From assembly GCA_038210375.1 (NCBI GenBank), contig JBBQWT010000023.1, forward strand, positions 1 to 48,922: a DNA stretch of 48,922 bases, written 5' to 3'. This stretch comes from JBBQWT01 sp038210375 (GTDB lineage: Bacteria; Acidobacteriota; Terriglobia; Terriglobales; Acidobacteriaceae). The notes beneath the pieces were generated by a model. It was not told where the DNA came from, made no database searches, and saw nothing but the letters and a program-made list of their open reading frames with translations. Made by a program: the position numbers and the translations under genes. Shown piece by piece: positions 34,183-41,329 of this stretch (position 1 is the first letter of the stretch; the number at the start of each line of letters is the position of its first letter).

Positions 34183-34220
34183 TTCAGCTTTATGAGTTGC
34201 AGTTTGGGCGACGAGCAATG

Positions 34221-34326
34221 GAATACGCGAGATCTTTCGCTCAATCAAGAAGCAAAAGCTCGCTCCAGGATGACAAGGTTTAGGGCGTGTTCGCTTATTT
34301 ACACCTTCGCTATAACTTCTACAGAC
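34221..34326 (+). repeat. Dispersed intergenic repeat, family 1, copy D
   Basis: GAATACGCGAGATCTTTCGC, AAAGCTCGCTCCAGG, ATGACAAGGTTTAGGG and the tail CTTCGCTATAACTTCTACAGA. Its tail differs from copies A and C but matches copy E (38521), so at least two subtypes exist. Confidence 0.82.
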
Positions 34327-34385
34327 TTCGGCTGAAGGCCAAAGTTGCCGACCTTCAGCCGGTATAAAACTGGTCCAAATTCTGC

Positions 34386-34979
34386 CTAGGCCTTGATGAA
34401 TTTCAGCGACGCTGAGTTCATGCAGTAGCGCAGGTGGGTGGGTTCGGGGCCGTCGTCGAATACGTGTCCCAGGTGGGCATCGCACTTTTTGCATAGGACT
34501 TCGGTGCGTTCGGCGCCCAGGGTCGTATCGCTGCGAGTCCAGATATTTTCTTTGGCGATAGGCGCCCAGAAGCTGGGCCAGCCGGTGCCCGATTCAAACT
34601 TGGTATCGGAGCTGAATAATGCGTTGTTACAACTGCGGCAGCGGAACAGGCCCTTGTCGTGGGTCTCGGCGTACTCGCCGGTGAACGGCGGCTCGGTGCC
34701 GGCCTTGCGTCCGATGGTGAATTCGTCTTCGGACAATAGCTTCTTCCATTCGGCGTCGGTTTTCACAACTTTTCTTACTTTGATCGGGCCCTTGCGTTTG
34801 CCGCCATCGCTGAAATCGATCACTGTCACTTCGCCGGACGCGCCCGGCATAGAGTGGGCGCCTTTGGCCAGCGCGCTGGGGACAAACTTGACTAGAACTA
34901 GTCCTGCGGCGGATAGAGCGGCGCCGGTGATGAAATTCCTGCGTGTCATGGGAGTCTGGGTGTTGGTGTCTCTATTCAT
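34386..34979 (-). CDS. msrB: Peptide-methionine (R)-S-oxide reductase with Tat signal
   Basis: ATG at 34979, preceded by AAAGGAGA, gives 197 aa. The N-terminus has a twin-arginine signal (Thr-Arg-Arg-Asn-Phe-Ile-Thr, about residues 12-18), then a hydrophobic stretch and Ala-Lys-Gly. The MsrB domain (about 65-195) has the zinc pairs CRSC and CKKC, GTGWPSFW, LGHVFDDGP and the catalytic block RYCMNSASLKF near the C-terminus. It would reduce the R epimer of methionine sulfoxide in exported proteins, perhaps folded in the cytoplasm because of the zinc site. It is preceded by family 1 and 2 repeats and is monocistronic. Confidence 0.93.
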   Translation of the reverse strand: MNRDTNTQTPMTRRNFITGAALSAAGLVLVKFVPSALAKGAHSMPGASGEVTVIDFSDGGKRKGPIKVRKVVKTDAEWKKLLSEDEFTIGRKAGTEPPFTGEYAETHDKGLFRCRSCNNALFSSDTKFESGTGWPSFWAPIAKENIWTRSDTTLGAERTEVLCKKCDAHLGHVFDDGPEPTHLRYCMNSASLKFIKA

Positions 34980-35227
34980 GGGTCTCCTTTTAAGAGTGCC
35001 GATTACAGCCATATCTTGAAGTACGTTAACTGGGGCAGGTTGGTTTTCTAGGTGTTTCCGCCGTCTGGGGAGGAGCTAAGATCATGGTCCCGGAAATTTG
35101 TCACTGGGAGCTTTTTCCATACTCCGGTGATACTGGGATTCTTCAGAACGACAATAGTTCCAGGGGCGTCTGATGATTAAAGTTTCGAATCGCTGCCGGG
35201 GAGCGCTGCGGAGCTTACCCTGGTTGC

Positions 35228-35656
35228 TCAGGCTATCGGCACGGCTCGTTCTTTCACGTTTCCGCGAATGAACTTCACTATGTCGGCCATGGAGGTGCCG
35301 GGGCCGAAGATGGCGGCTACTCCGTCCTCTTTTAACTTTGGGATGTCGTTCTGCGGGATGGTTCCGCCCAGCACCACCAGCACGTCGTTCATCTGGTTGG
35401 TCTTGAGCAGCGCCATTACGCGGGGGACGATAGCGTTGTGGGCACCGGAAAGAATTGAAAGACCGATCACATCAACATCTTCCTGCAACGATGCGGTGAC
35501 GATCATCTCCGGGGTCTGGCGCAGGCCGGTGTAGATCACTTCCATGCCGGCGTCGCGCAAGCCGCGGGCGATGACCTTGGCGCCGCGGTCGTGACCGTCG
35601 AGCCCGGGCTTGGCTACCAGTACGCGGATTTTCTTGCCGGAGGTGGCTGTGTCCAT
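35228..35656 (-). CDS. B12-binding small subunit of an acyl-CoA mutase
   Basis: 142 aa. The cobalamin-binding motif is present: DGHDRGAKVIARGLRDAG (Asp-x-His-x-x-Gly, about 20-37), Ser-x-Leu in SILSGAHNA (about 67-75) and Gly-Gly in VLGGTIPQND (about 95-104). In class I mutases this module is the C-terminal domain or a separate subunit. The matching large subunit gene is at 36533-38332, with a DNA glycosylase gene in between; a 43-bp gap on one side and a 68-bp gap on the other make one transcript likely. The length resembles the IcmB small subunit (about 136 aa). Confidence 0.92.
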   Translation of the reverse strand: MDTATSGKKIRVLVAKPGLDGHDRGAKVIARGLRDAGMEVIYTGLRQTPEMIVTASLQEDVDVIGLSILSGAHNAIVPRVMALLKTNQMNDVLVVLGGTIPQNDIPKLKEDGVAAIFGPGTSMADIVKFIRGNVKERAVPIA

Positions 35657-35699
35657 GGGGCTAACCCAATTGTAACTGCCGCGGCCCCGCCGCGTGGCC

Positions 35700-36464
35700 C
35701 TAGCTTCGTGTTTTGATTCTGGGTTGGCTCCCGCTTATAGAGTTGGAACCTTTTTTTCTTTTGGATATCGCCACGGCGGTCCCGCTCTTCTTGCCTTTGC
35801 CGGCTTTGGTTCCACTGGCGGTTGATTTTCGCGACTTGGGATTTGCCGGAGTGGCTCCAGCGGTTTTCCCCGGGGCGACTTCGAGGCTTCTCCACAGGTA
35901 CCAACTGGCCACGCTGCAATATGGGTCCCAACACCGAGCCAGTTCCCTGGTTTCGTCAGGAGTGGGAAGGTCTTTGAGGCCGTAGGCTTTGCGGATGGCG
36001 ATGCGCACCCCCAAATCGCCGACCGGGAGGATGTTAGGGCGGCGCAGGGTGAACATCAGGAACATGTGAGCGGTCCAGACGCCGACGCCCTTGACCTTCG
36101 TAAGGGCGGCGATGACCTCGTCGTCGGGCAGGCCGGCCAGGCGGTTGAAGCGCAGGCGGCGGTCTCGGGTTTGCTGCGCAAGGTCGCGCAGGTAAGAGAT
36201 TTTCTGGCGGGAGAGGCCGGCGGCGCGCAGCATCTCATCGGAAACTTTCAGAATGCCCGCGGGGGTCAGGCTACCGCCCGCGGCTGCAATCACGCGGCCG
36301 AGAATGGTCGCGGCAGCGGCGCCGTTTAGCTGCTGGTAAACGATGGACCGCACCAGACTCCCGAATTCCGGCGGTCGATAGTTCATGCGATAGGCGCCGG
36401 CGCGTTGAATGATGGCAGCCATTACCGGGTCTGACTTTTTCAAATGAAGCAGGGCTTTGCGCAT
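35700..36464 (-). CDS. DNA-3-methyladenine glycosylase II family protein
   Basis: 254 aa. The HhH-GPD fold is at about 30-200: LVRSIVYQQLNGAAAATILGR (about 38-58), the hairpin VKGVGVWTAHMFLMF (about 125-139) and the catalytic Asp in NILPVGDLGVRIA (about 145-157). It would remove alkylated purines from DNA, like AlkA. The last 45 residues are Lys/Ser/Gly-rich and basic, probably disordered and DNA-binding. No AlkA N-terminal domain is present, so this is the short form. It lies between the two subunits of the mutase on the same strand, an odd place for a repair gene. Confidence 0.9.
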   Translation of the reverse strand: MRKALLHLKKSDPVMAAIIQRAGAYRMNYRPPEFGSLVRSIVYQQLNGAAAATILGRVIAAAGGSLTPAGILKVSDEMLRAAGLSRQKISYLRDLAQQTRDRRLRFNRLAGLPDDEVIAALTKVKGVGVWTAHMFLMFTLRRPNILPVGDLGVRIAIRKAYGLKDLPTPDETRELARCWDPYCSVASWYLWRSLEVAPGKTAGATPANPKSRKSTASGTKAGKGKKSGTAVAISKRKKGSNSISGSQPRIKTRS

Positions 36465-36532
36465 GGGGAAGGATGCCGGGGTTTTGGTAATCGAAACTAA
36501 AACTTCTCGCCTGACGATTGCAACAGGGAACT

Positions 36533-38332
36533 CTAGGTGATGCTGACTTCGGTATAGGCGCCAAACACGTCGGTCAGGGCCTTGCAGATCTCGCCCACGG
36601 TGGCATAAGCGCGAACCGCGTCGATGATATAGGGCATGGTGTTGGCCTCGGATATTCCGCCATTCTGGGGAAGCTCCGGCTCTTTGCGCGCCGCATCCTG
36701 CAACGCCTTGAGAGCCCTATCCACCGCCTCGCTGGATCGGCGGGCGCGCAACTCTTTCAGTTTGCGGCTTTGGTGGGCGGCCACCGAATCATCGATGTAG
36801 AGAATGTTTTGTGGCTGCTCGTCGATCAAAAAGTCATTGGCGCCGACGATCAGTTTTTCCGTGGATTCCACGGCGCGCTGGTACTGGTAGGAAGCTTCGG
36901 CAATTTCTTTCTGCGGGAAGCCGCGCTCGATGGCGGAAACCATTCCGCCCATGGCGTCCAGCTTCTCGAAATACTCGAAGGCGCCGCGTTCCATATCCAG
37001 CGTAAGTTTTTCGAGGAAGTACGAGCCGCCCAGGGGATCGACGGTCTGCGCCACCCCCGATTCGAAGGCGATGATCTGCTGGGTGCGCAAGGCGATGCGG
37101 GCGGCCTCTTCGGTGGGAAGGGCGAGGGCTTCATCGTAGGCGTCGGTGTGCAGTGACTGGGTGCCGCCCAAAACGGCGGCCATGGCCTGCAACGCCACCC
37201 GCGCGATGTTGTTCATGGGCTGCTGCGCGGTGAGCGAAACGCCGGCGGTCTGGGTGTGGAAGCGCATGAGCCAGGTGCGCGGGTTGGCGGCATGGAACCG
37301 GTCTTTCATCAGCCGGTACCAGATCTTGCGCGCGGCTCGGAACTTGGCGATCTCTTCGAAGAAATCGTTGTGCGAATTGAAGAAGAAACTCAGGCGGGGG
37401 CCAAACTCATCGACGTTCAGGCCGCGGCGCAACGCCCACTCCACGTACTCGACGCCGTCATAAATAGTGAACGCCAGTTCCTGAAGGGCGGTCGAACCGG
37501 CTTCGCGAATGTGATAGCCGCTAATGGAAACGGTGTTGAATTTCGGGGTAAACCGGCTGCCAAACTCAAAGGTGTCGATCACCAGGCGCATCGAAGGTTG
37601 GGGCGGATAGATGTATTCCTTCTGCGCGATGTATTCCTTGAGAATGTCGTTCTGGATGGTGCCGGAGATGCTTGTCCAATCGGCGCCCTGGCGCTCGGCC
37701 ACCACGAGATACATCGCCCACAAGATGGAGGCGGGCGAATTGATGGTCATGGAAACCGTGGTTTTGGCGAGGTCGATGCCGTCGAACAGCACTTCCATAT
37801 CTTCGAGCGAATCGATGGCCACACCGCATTTGCCGACTTCTCCTTCGCTCTGCGCGTGGTCGGAATCGTAGCCCATCAGGGTGGGCAGATCGAAGGCGAC
37901 CGACAGTCCGTTGCCGCCGTTAGCCAGGAGATATTTGTACCGCTGGTTGGTGGCCTCGGGCGAAGCGAACCCGGAAAACTGGCGCATCGTCCACAGCTTG
38001 CCGCGATAGCCGGTGGGATAGATGCCACGGGTGTAGGGCGCCTGGCCGGGATTGTTCAGGAACGTCTCGTAGTTCCAATCTTCTGGAAGGTCGGCCTCAG
38101 TGTAAAGCCGGCGCACCGGGACCGCTGAAATAGTGGTGAAGCGCGCGTGTCCGTTCTCATCGAGATTGACGCCAGTGGGAGCGCCGATGGGTTTCTCCGG
38201 GGATGATTCGAGCGCGGGAGCGAGGACTTCCTCGGCCCACTTCTTTTCCGCGGGTGACGGGTGGCGTCCGTCAAAGACATCCTGGATGGTGTTATCTAAG
38301 GTAGCGGCGCCGGGTTTGTTTTTTCTAGGCAC
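36533..38332 (-). CDS. Acyl-CoA mutase large subunit (methylmalonyl- or isobutyryl-CoA mutase)
   Basis: 599 aa without the B12 domain, which is encoded separately at 35228. It has the mutase TIM barrel: WTMRQFSGFASPEATNQRY (about 114-132), NGGNGLSVAFDLPTL (about 138-152), YIYPPQPSMRL (about 240-250) and FHTQTAGVSLTAQQPMNN. In methylmalonyl-CoA mutase, Tyr89 and Arg207 (P. shermanii numbering) contact the carboxylate. The aligned residues here are Phe119 and Gln237, the pair of isobutyryl-CoA mutase (Phe80/Gln198). The call from family alone would be methylmalonyl-CoA mutase; the residues favour isobutyryl-CoA. It would link valine carbon to butyryl-CoA. MeaB-like chaperone genes are absent. 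An N-terminal extension of about 90 residues precedes the barrel. Confidence 0.9.
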   Translation of the reverse strand: MPRKNKPGAATLDNTIQDVFDGRHPSPAEKKWAEEVLAPALESSPEKPIGAPTGVNLDENGHARFTTISAVPVRRLYTEADLPEDWNYETFLNNPGQAPYTRGIYPTGYRGKLWTMRQFSGFASPEATNQRYKYLLANGGNGLSVAFDLPTLMGYDSDHAQSEGEVGKCGVAIDSLEDMEVLFDGIDLAKTTVSMTINSPASILWAMYLVVAERQGADWTSISGTIQNDILKEYIAQKEYIYPPQPSMRLVIDTFEFGSRFTPKFNTVSISGYHIREAGSTALQELAFTIYDGVEYVEWALRRGLNVDEFGPRLSFFFNSHNDFFEEIAKFRAARKIWYRLMKDRFHAANPRTWLMRFHTQTAGVSLTAQQPMNNIARVALQAMAAVLGGTQSLHTDAYDEALALPTEEAARIALRTQQIIAFESGVAQTVDPLGGSYFLEKLTLDMERGAFEYFEKLDAMGGMVSAIERGFPQKEIAEASYQYQRAVESTEKLIVGANDFLIDEQPQNILYIDDSVAAHQSRKLKELRARRSSEAVDRALKALQDAARKEPELPQNGGISEANTMPYIIDAVRAYATVGEICKALTDVFGAYTEVSIT

Positions 38333-38425
38333 GGGAGGTCGTCGGTTTTTATCATAGAAGATGCGCTGGGGTGTCGCAAGGCGGCGCGTCTCTTCTTCAT
38401 TCTTCTTCTTGAATTCCGCGGAGAG

Positions 38426-38486
38426 TCAAAATCAAATGCACCGCGAGGTCTCTCCACTACGCCGCGCAGTTCGAGACGACAATTCG
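38426..38486 (+). repeat. Dispersed intergenic repeat, family 2, copy at 38426
   Basis: GTCAAAATCAAATGC, GAGGTCTCTCCACTACG, CCGCGCAGTTCGAG and ACGACAATTC align with the copies at 5934 and 34111, with a deletion in the middle. Confidence 0.65.
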
Positions 38487-38520
38487 GGGGTGGAGAGATT
38501 TGGGCTTGGGCTACGCCAAA

Positions 38521-38625
38521 GAAAACGCGAGGTCCTTCGCTCAAACAAGCAGCAAGAGCACGCTGCAGGATGACAAGTCCATAGGGCGTTTTCGATTGCG
38601 AATACCTTCGCTATGACTTCTTGAG
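38521..38625 (+). repeat. Dispersed intergenic repeat, family 1, copy E
   Basis: GAAAACGCGAGGTCCTTCGC, GCACGCTGCAGGATGACAAG and the tail ACCTTCGCTATGACTTCTTG. It shares its tail with copy D (34221). A family 2 copy precedes it, so the 2-then-1 pair occurs twice in the window. Confidence 0.82.
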
Positions 38626-38724
38626 ACCGTCGCTGAAGTGAAAAACAGACAAAGCTGAGTCCATAACATCGAAACCGAAATCCTCTAAACTTCCGCACTT
38701 ACCGAAATCTTCGAAACTTTTCGC

Positions 38725-40953
38725 TTACCGCAGCAGATCGATTAAGCCCAGCAACTGCTGTTCGTTACCGCCGGATTGGGGGGTGCCGCCTTTCGGCCCG
38801 GCTGCCACCAGATCTCTCGCATCCAACGGCCCGGCCTTCAGCTCTTGCAAGTGGGCGGCCAGCACGGGGTTGGGAACTGTCGCGTCGAACGGTCTGGCGC
38901 CCGGCACTCGAAGGTTGAATGCTCCTTTGGGCGGAGCTCCGGGAATGAGCGGCGCCTGCATGTTGGGGCTGGGTGCGGCTTCAATCGAGCCGGGCATCAC
39001 GCCCGGGACCACCGGGTTGGTGATGACCTTGCCCTCCACCGCCTCGGGAATTTGAATTCCGTTGCGCACCAGGGTCTGGCCGGTGACGCGGTCAAGCTCG
39101 ACCCGTGATTTTTCGTAGGCGGACATGGCAGTCACTTCGTTCGATTCGGAAACTGCCAGGTCGCGCTGCGCCTGCAGCACCAGGAAGTTGGTTGACGCTC
39201 CCAGCGCATATTTTTTCGACTCGGCGTCGAGGCTCTGCCGGCCAAGCTCCTGTCCCTGGCGCGCCGCTTCAACGCGGGCGCGGTTCTGTTCGAGACTGAA
39301 CTGCGCGTTGCGCACCTGGATGTTGATGGTGTTCTGCAGTTGCTGCAAGCGCAACTGCGACTGGCGATATTCGAGCTCCGACCGCACCTGGTTGGCCTGG
39401 GCGGCACGGTTGCGCAAGGGAATGTTCAATGACACACCCACGCCCTTATCGGGAGCGCTGTTGTTGAACAGGTGGCCCAGCGCGGTGCCGAACCCGCTGC
39501 CGTTGAGAAAGCCGACAGGCACGCAGTTGGGCGGGGCGGGGGCGCCGGGATTGCCGCAGGTGGTGGAAGAATTCTGGTCTCCGCCCAACCCCGCGGCGCC
39601 GTAGAAGGCAAAGGCATCGACGCTGGGCAGCAGCGCGTTGCGTGCCGCTTTCTTGCTGATGTCGCGGTTGAGCAAATCAATCTGGGATTGTTGTATGTCG
39701 GTGCTCTGTGCCAGCGCCTGCTTGATCAAATCATCGATGGGTACCGGCGCTTCCTGCGCGGGAATCGACATGGTATCGGTGGGAATCACCTGGGCCGAGG
39801 CCAGGCCGGGGTCGGTCAGGTTGCGTGACAACGCGTTTTTGATCAGGGTCTGCTGCAACTGCAACTGGGTCTGGGAGATGATCAGGTCCTGGTTGCGGGC
39901 GGCGGCGTCGCTGTTGGCGCGCACGATTTCAATGGGCGCCAGGGTGCCGATTTCCACCTGCTTGCGGTTGTCGCTGATGGTCTTCTGCGCGAGGGAAAGC
40001 GAACGCGTCTTTACCTTCACATCTTCATAGGCGGTCACCAGGTCCCAGTAAATGTTCTGGATCTGGGTGACGGTAGCGATGACCTGGGCGCGAAAAGAAA
40101 CGTCGGAAATCCTGCGGTTATTTTCAGAAATGCGAATGAAACGCCGATTGGTCTGCAATCCGAAACCCTGCAGCAAACGCTGGGAAACGGTGGCGCGAAA
40201 ATTGCTGTTGAACTGCGGGTTCAGGGAGTTAAACAGGTTGTTGCTGCTCTGGCGGTTGTTGTTGAAGCTCACGCCCAGGGCGGTGCCGGTGGGAAATCCC
40301 TCGTTAAAGCCGAAATTGGAGGTGAAGGTCTTCTGGCTCAGGCTGTTCACGCCGGTGGTGCGGGTGTTGGAAAGCGGGAAGGTCGCATCCTCATACTGGA
40401 TGGTGCCGCTCAGGGTGGGATCAAAGCTTTGAATGGCCGCTCCCGTACCCAGCGTGGATTGCACCAGGCCTGAGCTGCCGGAGCCGGCGCCGCCCGCGCC
40501 CGCTGAGGTTCCGCCAGCGCCGGCGCCGGATGCGCCGGTGCCGAAGCCGCCTACGCCTCCGCCCAATGTGCCCTGCACCAGGCCGGTGGAAACTCCACGA
40601 ATTCCCGAGCCGGATCGGGCCAGCAGGATATCGGTATCGGCGATGGAGAGGTTGTAGCGCGCGATGGCCAGATCAAGGTTATTTTCCAGCGCCAGCGCAA
40701 TGGCGTCGCTCAGCGAAAGGTAAAGCTTGCCGTCGCGCAGAAGCTGGTTGATGCGCGGAGTGTTGCTGAAGCTGGGCGCCGGAACTTCGCGGGCGGTGTA
40801 GGGTGCAAGGAGCGTGGGGAACGCGGGCTGAGGTTTTGAATAATCGATCCTGGCATCCTGGGCATAACCGGGAAGAGGCGCGGCCAAAATTCCCGCCAGG
40901 GCGACCCACACCGTGACCTTCTTTACATCGGCAAAAACGCGCAACAATCGCAT
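38725..40953 (-). CDS. TolC-family outer-membrane efflux protein, unusually long
   Basis: ATG at 40953, with GGGAGAA upstream, gives 742 aa; earlier in-frame ATG codons reach 40986. There is a signal peptide to about residue 32. The outer membrane efflux protein repeat appears twice: first half from LSDAIALALENNLDLAIARYN (about 80-100), second half from the block DDLIKQALAQSTDIQQ. A Gly/Ala/Ser-rich insert of about 50 residues follows the first helix (about 112-165), and the C-terminal 110 residues (about 630-742) are Pro/Ala-rich beyond the TolC core. The core forms the outer-membrane channel of efflux or type I secretion systems. No inner-membrane pump or periplasmic adaptor gene is adjacent. 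Confidence 0.88.
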   Translation of the reverse strand: MRLLRVFADVKKVTVWVALAGILAAPLPGYAQDARIDYSKPQPAFPTLLAPYTAREVPAPSFSNTPRINQLLRDGKLYLSLSDAIALALENNLDLAIARYNLSIADTDILLARSGSGIRGVSTGLVQGTLGGGVGGFGTGASGAGAGGTSAGAGGAGSGSSGLVQSTLGTGAAIQSFDPTLSGTIQYEDATFPLSNTRTTGVNSLSQKTFTSNFGFNEGFPTGTALGVSFNNNRQSSNNLFNSLNPQFNSNFRATVSQRLLQGFGLQTNRRFIRISENNRRISDVSFRAQVIATVTQIQNIYWDLVTAYEDVKVKTRSLSLAQKTISDNRKQVEIGTLAPIEIVRANSDAAARNQDLIISQTQLQLQQTLIKNALSRNLTDPGLASAQVIPTDTMSIPAQEAPVPIDDLIKQALAQSTDIQQSQIDLLNRDISKKAARNALLPSVDAFAFYGAAGLGGDQNSSTTCGNPGAPAPPNCVPVGFLNGSGFGTALGHLFNNSAPDKGVGVSLNIPLRNRAAQANQVRSELEYRQSQLRLQQLQNTINIQVRNAQFSLEQNRARVEAARQGQELGRQSLDAESKKYALGASTNFLVLQAQRDLAVSESNEVTAMSAYEKSRVELDRVTGQTLVRNGIQIPEAVEGKVITNPVVPGVMPGSIEAAPSPNMQAPLIPGAPPKGAFNLRVPGARPFDATVPNPVLAAHLQELKAGPLDARDLVAAGPKGGTPQSGGNEQQLLGLIDLLR

Positions 40954-41329
40954 GCACTTCTCCCGCATCATTGAATTGTCAACCAACTACCTTAAGACTT
41001 TGGAAACTCGCAATCGTCAACTGCGAAATCCGGCCTGAATCCATTACCGGCGCATCATCTGATACGCAGGCGGAAAGATTTTAGTTCCGGAAAGCGTTGG
41101 TTTCCATAACCTGCGAAGGGAACAGCCATTCGCCAGCGGCAGGGATAAGTATATCTTAGGATTTTAACGCCGCAGGGCGGCGGAACCACGATTTACCGGA
41201 ACTTGACAATGAGTTGAGATGTGCCGGGCCGGGCTGCTCGCCTGGTGGCAACCCTGCCTGTACGGATACCATCTATCTGCTAACCTTTTCTGGTGGTTGG
41301 CGGCTTTGTTCCCGCGGTTGATTCCCATG
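40954..41329. other. Divergent spacer between tolC-like and formate dehydrogenase genes
   Basis: About 375 bp with no supported gene; an open frame reaches back to 41219 but the family start is at 41330. A TTGACA at 41201 has no partner -10 at the right distance. The spacer must hold both promoters, but I could not identify them. Confidence 0.5.

Larger units (their letters stand above)
38333..38724. other. Spacer between the mutase and TolC genes
   Basis: Nearly 400 bp without a gene. It holds one family 2 repeat (38426) and one family 1 repeat (38521). I see no terminator hairpin with a T run. The mutase promoter should be at its left end. Confidence 0.6.

Noticed and set aside
2200..38625. 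Dispersed repeats as a CRISPR array
   Set aside because: Copies are about 100 bp, kilobases apart, imperfect and without spacers of constant length; no cas genes are present.
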